A stretch of DNA of 12,011 nt. Origin: Acetobacteraceae bacterium (GTDB taxonomy: Bacteria > Pseudomonadota > Alphaproteobacteria > Acetobacterales > Acetobacteraceae). Within the stretch, counting starts at the first letter, position 1. Each line of letters opens with the position of its first letter. The position numbers were made by a program, and so were the translations under genes. The stretch covers positions 1 through 12,011 of the forward strand of contig CANJSR010000115.1 of NCBI GenBank assembly GCA_947476855.1. Direction: 5' to 3'. The notes under the pieces are model-generated. The model saw nothing but the letters and a program-made list of their open reading frames with translations. It did not search any database and was not told where the DNA came from. Shown here one piece after another: positions 1 to 6,060 of the stretch.

Positions 1-2
1 CG

Positions 3-1811
3 GAACGGATCGACACCAAGCGCTGGACGCCGCAAGGCCTCATGAGCACGATCCAGCGCTGGAAAGACCGCGGCCTGCCCCCCGCCCGCGTCAGCGGACC
101 CGAGGATTCGGACTACGCCAACGGACGGGCGCGGGAACTGTACGAGAAATACCAGGACCGGCTGCGGGTGCTGAACGCGACCGATTTCGGCGACCTGCTG
201 CTGCACATGACCGAGATCCTGCGCAACCACCCCGACATCCTGGCGCAGTATCACCGGTCGTTTCGTTACATCCTGGTCGATGAGTACCAGGACACCAACC
301 TGGTCCAGTACTACTGGCTCCGTTTGCTGGCCCAGGGTCACAAGAACATCTGCTGCGTCGGCGACGACGACCAGTCGATCTATTCCTGGCGTGGGGCGGA
401 GGTGGAGAACATCCTGCGGTTCGAGAAGGATTTCGAGGGCGCGAAGATCGTTCGTCTCGAATCCAACTATCGATCCACCGCGCCGATCCTGGCCGCGGCC
501 TCCGGCCTGATCGCGCATAATGAAGGGCGGCTGGGCAAGACTCTCCGCCCTGGACGCGCCGATGCGCAACACGGGGAGAAGGTGGAGATCGTCGGTCTGT
601 GGGACTCCGACGAGGAAGCCCGCATGGTCTGCGGCCGGGTGGAGGCGTTGCGGCTGGAAGGCGAGTCCTTGCAGGAAATGGCCGTGCTGGTGCGCGCCGG
701 CTTCCAGACCCGTTCGTTTGAGGAACGGTTGATCGTCACCGGCATTCCCTATCGCGTGATCGGCGGCCTGCGCTTCTACGAGCGCCAGGAAATTCGCGAC
801 GCCATCGCCTATATGCGCGCGACCGTGCAGCCGTCGGATGACCTGGCGTTTGAGCGGATCGTGAACCTGCCTCGGCGCGGCATCGGCGACGTCGCCCTGC
901 GCGCCATGCACGACATCGTCCGGGCCGAAGGCGTGCCCTTGTCCCTCGCCGCCGGCCGTGTGCTGGAACGCGGCGGTGTCCGTGGGAAAGCGAAGGAGGC
1001 CTTGGGCGCCCTGCTGGCCGGCCTGGCGCGCTGGCGGGAGATGCTGCCGAGCGACGGGCATGTTGTGGTGGCGCAGGTGATGCTGGACGAAAGCGGCTAC
1101 ACCGAGATGTGGAAGCAGGACAAATCGCCCGAGGCGCCGGGGCGGTTGGAGAACCTGAAGGAACTCGTGCGCGCACTGGCGGATTTCGAGACGCTGTCGG
1201 GCTTCCTCGATCACGTGTCGTTGGTAATGGAGAACGAGGACAATTCCGCCACCGACAAGATCAGCCTGATGACACTGCATGGCGCCAAGGGGCTGGAGTT
1301 CGACACGGTGTTCCTGCCGGGCTGGGAGGATGGGGTGTTCCCCAACCAGCGTTCAATGGATGAAGGTGGGAACAAGGGGTTGGAGGAGGAACGGCGCCTC
1401 GCCTATGTCGGCCTGACCCGTGCTCGGCGCCGTGCGATCGTCAGCTACGCGTCCAACAGGCGTATCTACGGATCGTGGCAGACCAGCATGCCCAGCCGCT
1501 TCCTGGAGGAAATCCCCGAGGACCAGGTGACGCGCACCGGATCAGCCGCGATGGAACGGGAACGGCGGGCAACGGCCACCCCGGTGTTTTCCGGCCAGTT
1601 CCCCTTGGTTGCGCGCCGGCAACGGGTGATCGAGGCCTGGGAACAACCCGCCCGCGCCGCCCGGACCGAAACGATCCCGGTTGGCACACGGGTGTTCCAC
1701 CAGAAATTCGGCTACGGAACGGTCACGGCGACCGAGGACGACAAATTGGATATCGCGTTCGAAAAAGCGGGGGACAAGCGGGTGCTCGATCGGTTTGTGG
1801 AGCGGGTTTGA
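3..1811 (+). CDS. uvrD: UvrD/PcrA-type ATP-dependent DNA helicase, C-terminal part (5' end outside window)
   Basis: Superfamily 1A 3'-5' DNA helicase acting in nucleotide excision and mismatch repair and at stalled forks. The frame is open from base 3, so the ATG at 42 is internal; 602 residues are visible. Numbering from that ATG, the motifs are: motif II VDEYQDTN (79-86), motif III GDDDQSIYSWRGA, motif IV LESNYRS, motif V with LMTLHGAKGLEFDTVF and GWEDGVFPNQRS, and motif VI EERRLAYVGLTRAR. The extreme C-terminus (GTRVFHQKFGYGTV onward) matches the Tudor-like tail of UvrD/PcrA, which in the known proteins contacts RNA polymerase. The Walker A motif must lie upstream of the window. Everything present looks intact, with no frameshift. 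The assignment to UvrD/PcrA rather than Rep is supported by the C-terminal tail. The gene ends in TGA and is followed by a GC-rich repeat rather than a classic terminator. Confidence 0.96.
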   Translation, partial: ERIDTKRWTPQGLMSTIQRWKDRGLPPARVSGPEDSDYANGRARELYEKYQDRLRVLNATDFGDLLLHMTEILRNHPDILAQYHRSFRYILVDEYQDTNLVQYYWLRLLAQGHKNICCVGDDDQSIYSWRGAEVENILRFEKDFEGAKIVRLESNYRSTAPILAAASGLIAHNEGRLGKTLRPGRADAQHGEKVEIVGLWDSDEEARMVCGRVEALRLEGESLQEMAVLVRAGFQTRSFEERLIVTGIPYRVIGGLRFYERQEIRDAIAYMRATVQPSDDLAFERIVNLPRRGIGDVALRAMHDIVRAEGVPLSLAAGRVLERGGVRGKAKEALGALLAGLARWREMLPSDGHVVVAQVMLDESGYTEMWKQDKSPEAPGRLENLKELVRALADFETLSGFLDHVSLVMENEDNSATDKISLMTLHGAKGLEFDTVFLPGWEDGVFPNQRSMDEGGNKGLEEERRLAYVGLTRARRRAIVSYASNRRIYGSWQTSMPSRFLEEIPEDQVTRTGSAAMERERRATATPVFSGQFPLVARRQRVIEAWEQPARAARTETIPVGTRVFHQKFGYGTVTATEDDKLDIAFEKAGDKRVLDRFVERV

Positions 1812-1861
1812 TGGGGGTGGTTGTGGGTTTCGGCGGGTTTGGTGTGGGGACTCCGTACACT

Positions 1862-1961
1862 CCCCCTCCCCTTGCGGGAGGGGGTTGGCGGGAGGGGTGG
1901 ATACCCCCCAGTCCGTGCCGCGATACCCCTCCCCCCAGCCCCCTCCCGCAAGGGGAGGGGG
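1862..1961. repeat. Pair of facing REP-like palindromic repeats (BIME-like)
   Basis: Two 37-nt copies face each other, at 1862-1898 and 1925-1961. They are identical at 35 of 37 positions after reverse complementing and are separated by 26 nt. Each copy is itself a small palindrome: CCCCCTCCC, a 5-nt spacer (CTTGC or its complement GCAAG), then GGGAGGGGG. In RNA the pair could fold as one very stable long hairpin or as two short ones. It occupies most of the 190-nt gap between the helicase gene and prmA. No U-tract follows, so any effect would be on mRNA stability or transcription ending between the two genes. Such C/G-rich palindromes with a TTGC core are, from memory, dispersed in many alphaproteobacterial genomes; copy number here cannot be judged from one window. 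Confidence 0.8.
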
Positions 1962-2001
1962 GGCGGTCTGTCGCACCGTCCGTCTCCCATGGACCCCACC
2001 C

Positions 2002-2904
2002 ATGACCGCCCGCCGCAGCCCCATCCCTCTCGAGACCATCGCGGTCACCATCCCCGACTCCGCGCTGGAAGCCTACGAAGCCGCCATGGCCTCCGTCTGC
2101 GACACGGTCGGCTTCTTCCGCGACAACAAGACCGGTGACTGGCGGGTGGAGGGTGTGAAGCAGGTCGGCATGAACGAACCCGACCTGACGGCGGCGCTCG
2201 CGCTGGCGGCCATGGTCTCGGGCGTCACCGTCGAATTCACCCGATCGGCGACGGAAGCCGATGGCTGGCTCGCCCGCACCTACGCCTCCTTCCCCGAACA
2301 GCGCATCGGCAAGCGCCTGTCCATCCGTGGCACCCATCTGACCGGCCCGGAACCCCCAGGACGGGTCACGCTGACGCTGGACGCCGGCCTCGCCTTCGGG
2401 ACCGGAGAGCATGGCTCGACCAGCGGCTGCCTGATCGCGCTGGAAACCGTGGCCCGCCGCAAGCCGCGCCGCATCCTCGATGTCGGCACCGGCTCGGGCA
2501 TCCTGGCGATGGCCGCGGTCAAACTGCTGCGCCGCCCCGTCCTGGCGACGGATATCGAGCCATGGTCGGTCCGCACCGCCCGCGACAACGCTCGCCTGAA
2601 CGGGCTGTCGAAGCAGATCCGCGTGCGGCTGGCGAATGGCTGGCTCAACCCCGGGGTGCGCGGCGGCGGCCCCTATGACCTGGTGTTCGAGAATATCCTG
2701 GCCCGCCCGGTCTGCGGCATGGCCCGCCACATGGCGGCGCGCCTGGCGCCCGGCGGCACAGCGATCCTGGCCGGCCTGCTGAACACGCAGGCCCGCATGG
2801 TGCTGGCCGCCCATCTGCGGCGGGGGCTGCGGCTGGAACGGATGATCCGCCAGGGCAACTGGACCACGATCGTGGTCCGGAAAAACGCAAACGGGCGAGC
2901 CTGA
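2002..2904 (+). CDS. prmA: Ribosomal protein L11 methyltransferase PrmA
   Basis: SAM-dependent methyltransferase that trimethylates amino groups of ribosomal protein L11 in the cytoplasm. The protein has 300 residues, close to the usual PrmA length. The N-terminal ~120 residues are the substrate-recognition domain. These are followed by the PrmA signature FGTGEHGST (132-140), the SAM-binding glycine loop DVGTGSG (160-166), an acidic motif-II residue in TDIEP (D184), and the NILA active-site-like motif (231-234). I chose the ATG at 2002. The frame stays open upstream through the repeat pair to 1681, but that extension is low-complexity, repeat-derived and overlaps the helicase gene. No strong Shine-Dalgarno precedes 2002, so the exact start is less certain than the identity. 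The TGA stop lies inside a hairpin shared with the convergent DUF1127 gene. Confidence 0.93.
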   Translation: MTARRSPIPLETIAVTIPDSALEAYEAAMASVCDTVGFFRDNKTGDWRVEGVKQVGMNEPDLTAALALAAMVSGVTVEFTRSATEADGWLARTYASFPEQRIGKRLSIRGTHLTGPEPPGRVTLTLDAGLAFGTGEHGSTSGCLIALETVARRKPRRILDVGTGSGILAMAAVKLLRRPVLATDIEPWSVRTARDNARLNGLSKQIRVRLANGWLNPGVRGGGPYDLVFENILARPVCGMARHMAARLAPGGTAILAGLLNTQARMVLAAHLRRGLRLERMIRQGNWTTIVVRKNANGRA

Positions 2905-2920
2905 GGATCAGGCCCGCCCG
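2892..2920 (-). terminator. Rho-independent terminator between prmA and the DUF1127 gene (best oriented for the minus strand)
   Basis: The arms 2892-2904 and 2908-2920 form a 13-bp stem with one mismatch and a 3-nt loop. On the minus strand the hairpin is followed by a T-rich stretch (GTTTGCGTTTTTC), as expected for a terminator of the DUF1127 transcript. On the plus strand no T-tract follows, although the prmA stop codon lies in the left arm, so it may also trim the prmA mRNA end. Confidence 0.65.
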
Positions 2921-2947
2921 TGGTGCGATATCACTGTCAGGCCGGGA

Positions 2948-3259
2948 TCAGCCGAGGAGCGCGCGGGCTTCCCGGAGGTCACGGTTATGCTCCTGCGAGA
3001 ACACGCGGTTCAGGTCGCCGCGGTTCAGTCCGATATCGGCCAGTTCACGCTCGGTCATGCCGCGGAGTTCTTCCGCCTGCGCGCGCGCCTGGGTCCATTC
3101 CGAGAAGGCCGCGATGCGTTGTGCGATCCAGCCGAACAGCCCAGGCTTCGGTTGCTCAACGAACGGCGTGGTCAGGTTGGGCTCTTCCAGGCGGACGTTG
3201 ATATAGGTCTGCTTGGGAAGCTCGAAAGCGAGGTCGCTCTTGGCGATATGTGCCGTCAT
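2948..3259 (-). CDS. DUF1127 family small protein with an N-terminal extension
   Basis: A 103-residue protein with a C-terminal DUF1127 (YjiS-like) domain at about 44-88. It includes WIAQRIAAFSEW and the family signature ELRGMTERELADIGLNRGDL. The charged C-terminal tail (SQEHNRDLREARALLG) follows the domain. DUF1127 proteins are abundant in Alphaproteobacteria; at least one, CcaF1 of Rhodobacter sphaeroides, is reported to bind RNA and affect RNA maturation or turnover. No catalytic residues are evident. The first ~43 residues are an acidic/hydrophobic segment that shorter DUF1127 proteins (roughly 45-70 aa) lack. The start is supported by AAGGAA about 9 nt upstream of the ATG. It has its own terminator and no operon partner. 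A plus-strand ORF across the same bases has no recognisable family and is discarded. The specific role is unknown. Confidence 0.85.
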   Translation of the reverse strand: MTAHIAKSDLAFELPKQTYINVRLEEPNLTTPFVEQPKPGLFGWIAQRIAAFSEWTQARAQAEELRGMTERELADIGLNRGDLNRVFSQEHNRDLREARALLG

Positions 3260-3352
3260 GGGTTTCAGTTCCTTCTACAAACCCGGTCCAACGCGACGTC
3301 GGGTGGCGGGGCGCCCCGGGTTTGTGCGGTGCAACATATTCTCCCGGCGGTC

Positions 3353-3361
3353 TGTGGATAA
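3353..3361 (-). promoter_or_regulatory. Perfect DnaA-box 9-mer in the divergent intergenic region
   Basis: The minus strand reads TTATCCACA, the exact consensus DnaA box. It lies about 94 nt upstream of the DUF1127 start and 91 nt upstream of the aminopeptidase start. It overlaps a weak candidate promoter for the DUF1127 gene (TTATCC, 17-nt spacer, TATGTT). Only one box was seen, so this is not an origin; DnaA acting as a transcription factor is the plausible role, if any. Confidence 0.4.
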
Positions 3362-3412
3362 CTGCCAAAACGCTTTCCCAGCCATGCGCGCGATGCATGG
3401 TCATACGTGTAC

Positions 3413-3425
3413 TAACGAATCGTTA
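3413..3425. promoter_or_regulatory. 13-bp palindrome centred on a GANTC methylation site, upstream of the aminopeptidase gene
   Basis: TAACGAATCGTTA has perfect 6-bp arms around one central base, and its core GAATC is a GANTC site (the CcrM target in Alphaproteobacteria). It lies 26 nt before the aminopeptidase start, where an operator could act. A second short inverted repeat (CCATGC at 3382-3387, GCATGG at 3395-3400) lies just upstream. No regulator is named by the sequence. Confidence 0.35.
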
Positions 3426-3451
3426 ATCGCCCCCAGAACCAGGAGCGCCGC

Positions 3452-5221
3452 ATGACCCACTCTCCGCTTCCCGCCCTGCGGGCCGAACTTGTCCGTCAGG
3501 GCCTGGATGGTTTCATCGTTCCGCGCGCGGATGAACATCTGGGCGAATACGTCCCGGCCTCGGCGGAACGGTTAACGTTCCTGACAGGCTTTACCGGCAG
3601 CGCCGGCCTGGCCGCCGTGCTGGCCGACAAGGCGGCGGTGTTCACCGACGGGCGCTACGTCCTGCAACTGGCGCAGCAGACCGATGGGGCGCTGTGGGAG
3701 CGGCGGCACATCACCGAGGAACCGCCCCCGGGCTGGCTGGCCGCCAATACGCCGAAGGGCGCGAAGATCGGCTACGACCCGCTGCTGATCAGTGAGGAAG
3801 GCCTGGCCCGCTATACGGACGCCGGCCTGACCATGCAGCCGGTCACGACCAACCCCGTCGACGCCGTCTGGACCGACCAGCCCGCGCCTCCCCAGGCCCC
3901 CGCCCGTCCGCATCCCTTGGCGCTGGCCGGGCGTTCGGCCGACGACAAACGGCAGGACATCGCGAAACTGCTGGCCGATGCCGGCCAGGACGCGGCGGTG
4001 TTGACCGACCCGGCCTCCATCTGCTGGCTGTTCAATATCCGGGGGGGCGATGTGCCGTTCACCCCCTTCGCCCTGGGCTTCGGCCTGATCCACGCCGATG
4101 GCGGCGCCGAACTCTTCATGGACCCCGCCAAGATCCCCGAGGACACGCGTGCCTGGCTCGGCAACAGCGTCTCGGTCGCCGGACGGGACGCGCTGGAACC
4201 GGCCCTGCGGCGGCTATCGGGCAAGAAGGTGCGAGTCGATCCGGTGGGATCGCCTGTCTGGTTCGCGCAGAAACTGCGCGACGCCGGGGCGACGGTGGTG
4301 GCTGGCCCCGATCCCTGCCTGATGCCCAAGGCCCAGAAGAACGCGGTCGAGCAGACCGGCAGCCGCGACGCCCATCAACGCGACGCGGTCGCCATGTGCC
4401 GGTTCCTGCACTGGCTGTCCCGCAACGCCCCGCGCGGCACGGAAACCGAGATGTCGGCCGCAGACCGGCTGCTCGCCCTGCGCGGAGAGGTCCGTGGCTT
4501 CCGGGGGGAGAGCTTCCCCGCCATCTCCGGCGCGGGAGAACACGGCGCCATCATCCACTACCGCGTCACCGAGGCCTCCAACCGCTCGATCAAGCCGAAC
4601 GAGGTCTATCTGATCGACTCGGGCGCTCAGTATGAGGACGGGACGACCGACATCACCCGCACGGTCTGGACCGGGCCTGGCCCCGCCCCGGCGCCGGTGA
4701 AAGCCCGCGTGACGCGGGTGCTGAAGGGCCATATCGCCATCGCGACCCTGATCTTTCCGCAGGGCGTTGGCGGCGCGCATATCGACTCGTTTGCCCGACG
4801 GGCGCTGTGGGCGGCGGGTCTGGATTACGACCACGGGACAGGCCATGGGGTTGGCAGCTTCCTGTCGGTGCATGAGGGACCCGTCAGCATCTCCCGCCTC
4901 GCGCGCCCGGTGCCGATCGCGGCAGGGATGATCCTGTCGAATGAGCCTGGCTACTATCTGCCCGACCACTACGGCATCCGGCTGGAGAACCTGCTGCTGG
5001 TCCAGTCCGCCAGCCTGCCGGACGCCAACCGGCCCTTCTTGCGGTTCGAGACCCTGACCTGGGCGCCCTTCGACCGCGCTTTGATCTACCCCTCCCTGCT
5101 GACGACCGAGGAACTGGGATGGCTCAACGCCTACCACGCCCAGGTGCTGGCGAAGATCGGTCCGCATCTGCCCGCCGAGGAGCGGGCCTGGCTCGAAACC
5201 GCGTGCCGGAGGATCGGCTGA
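3452..5221 (+). CDS. pepP: Xaa-Pro aminopeptidase (aminopeptidase P), M24B family, three-domain type
   Basis: Cytosolic dimetal peptidase that removes an N-terminal residue preceding proline. The 589 residues fit the longer three-domain architecture seen in eukaryotic XPNPEP1-like and many alphaproteobacterial enzymes, not the ~440-residue E. coli PepP, so the gene symbol is loose. Two creatinase-like N-terminal domains span about 5-300 and the pita-bread catalytic domain about 305-540. The metal ligands all appear present: D389 (IDSGAQY), D400 (TTDITRT), H465 (GTGHGVGSF), E498 (SNEPGYY) and E512 (RLENLL), with the active-site histidine H474 in VHEGP. There is no signal peptide. An AGGAG lies 6 nt before the ATG. 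The stop overlaps the next gene's start by one base, indicating co-translation. Upstream are a palindrome and a DnaA box that could influence expression. Confidence 0.93.
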   Translation: MTHSPLPALRAELVRQGLDGFIVPRADEHLGEYVPASAERLTFLTGFTGSAGLAAVLADKAAVFTDGRYVLQLAQQTDGALWERRHITEEPPPGWLAANTPKGAKIGYDPLLISEEGLARYTDAGLTMQPVTTNPVDAVWTDQPAPPQAPARPHPLALAGRSADDKRQDIAKLLADAGQDAAVLTDPASICWLFNIRGGDVPFTPFALGFGLIHADGGAELFMDPAKIPEDTRAWLGNSVSVAGRDALEPALRRLSGKKVRVDPVGSPVWFAQKLRDAGATVVAGPDPCLMPKAQKNAVEQTGSRDAHQRDAVAMCRFLHWLSRNAPRGTETEMSAADRLLALRGEVRGFRGESFPAISGAGEHGAIIHYRVTEASNRSIKPNEVYLIDSGAQYEDGTTDITRTVWTGPGPAPAPVKARVTRVLKGHIAIATLIFPQGVGGAHIDSFARRALWAAGLDYDHGTGHGVGSFLSVHEGPVSISRLARPVPIAAGMILSNEPGYYLPDHYGIRLENLLLVQSASLPDANRPFLRFETLTWAPFDRALIYPSLLTTEELGWLNAYHAQVLAKIGPHLPAEERAWLETACRRIG

Positions 5222-6048
5222 TGTTCCATCGCTTCACGATCGGCGACATCGCCGCGACGATGATCTCGGACGGGCCGCTGCGGCTCGCCAGGCCGCACCG
5301 CATCTTCCAGGGCGTCGACCCGGCGGCCCTGGCCGATGCCCTGACCCATGCGGGTCAGGTGCCGGACCGCATCCTGGTGGAGCAGAATTGCCTGCTGCTG
5401 GAAACCGGCGGCAAGCGGGCGCTGTTCGACAACGGCATGGGCACGGACACGATGTTCGGCACCGAAAGCGGCCGGCTGCTGGCCAACATGCGGGAAGCGG
5501 GGGTGGACCCGGCCTCGATCGACGCGCTGGTCCTGACGCATGCCCACAGCGATCATTGCTGGGGCACGATGGGGGACGACGGCACGCCCAACTTCCCCAA
5601 CGCCACGATCTACATGGCCGAGGCCGAACTGGATTTCTGGGGCGAGGCCGGCAATCCGGCGCAGGACGAAATCTCCCAGCGTGGCGTCCAGAAGCACCTG
5701 CTGCCGCTGCGGGAACGGATCGTCACCATCCGCGACGGGCAGTCCTTCCTGCCGGGTGTGCAGGCCTGGCTGACGCCGGGACACACGCCGGGGCACCTAG
5801 CGTTCCTGATCGATGGCGGCGCCTGCCTGACCGGCGACGTCGCCTTCCATGACCCTTTGTCCTACCTGTATCCGGAAGCCCGCTGCGCCTACGACACCGA
5901 ACCGGAGATCGGGGTGGAGACGCGGCGGCGGATGCTCAACCGGCTGGTCGATGAACGGCTGAGCGTCATCGGCTACCACCACCCCTGGCCCGGCCTGGGC
6001 CGGGTGGAGCGGTTCCGCGACTCCTACCGGTTCATCGCCGGAGCCTGA
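5221..6048 (+). CDS. MBL-fold metallo-hydrolase
   Basis: A 275-residue metallo-beta-lactamase superfamily hydrolase. The metal-binding set is complete: HAHSDH (107-112, the HxHxDH motif), PGHTPGH with H188, D206 in TGDVAFHD, and a C-terminal histidine in GYHHPWPG (H253 or H254). The presence of Asp111 and His112 points to a dinuclear centre. There is no signal peptide, so it is probably cytoplasmic. The substrate cannot be told from sequence; relatives include lactonases and other ester or thioester hydrolases. The start is the ATG overlapping the aminopeptidase stop (TGATG), with GGAGG 8 nt upstream inside the aminopeptidase gene. A longer frame opening at 5119 would overlap that gene and is not used. 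The overlap implies coupled translation with the peptidase, but no shared pathway is obvious. Confidence 0.9.
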   Translation: MFHRFTIGDIAATMISDGPLRLARPHRIFQGVDPAALADALTHAGQVPDRILVEQNCLLLETGGKRALFDNGMGTDTMFGTESGRLLANMREAGVDPASIDALVLTHAHSDHCWGTMGDDGTPNFPNATIYMAEAELDFWGEAGNPAQDEISQRGVQKHLLPLRERIVTIRDGQSFLPGVQAWLTPGHTPGHLAFLIDGGACLTGDVAFHDPLSYLYPEARCAYDTEPEIGVETRRRMLNRLVDERLSVIGYHHPWPGLGRVERFRDSYRFIAGA

Positions 6049-6060
6049 CCTCCGTCAGGC
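6043..6060. terminator. Compact hairpin containing both convergent stop codons
   Basis: GCCTGAC (6043-6049) and GTCAGGC (6054-6060) form a perfect 7-bp stem with a CTCC loop. The MBL stop (TGA, 6046-6048) is in one arm and the Hint-protein stop (TCA on plus, 6055-6057) is in the other, so the two genes are only 6 nt apart. No T-tract follows on either strand, so intrinsic termination would be weak; it may act as a bidirectional 3'-end stabiliser. Confidence 0.4.

Noticed and set aside
1681..2001. N-terminal extension of prmA by 107 codons
   Set aside because: It overlaps the helicase gene and runs through the REP-like repeats; the 300-residue version from 2002 already matches normal PrmA length.
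1723..2814. 363-residue minus-strand frame across prmA
   Set aside because: No recognisable domain; the plus strand codes a clear PrmA.
3260..3451. Origin of replication suggested by the DnaA box and local AT-richer stretch
   Set aside because: Only a single DnaA box was found, with no AT-rich unwinding element and no replication genes nearby.
5119..5220. 34-codon N-terminal extension of the MBL hydrolase
   Set aside because: It lies wholly inside the aminopeptidase gene and is compositionally unlike the MBL N-terminus; the ATG at 5221 has a strong GGAGG.
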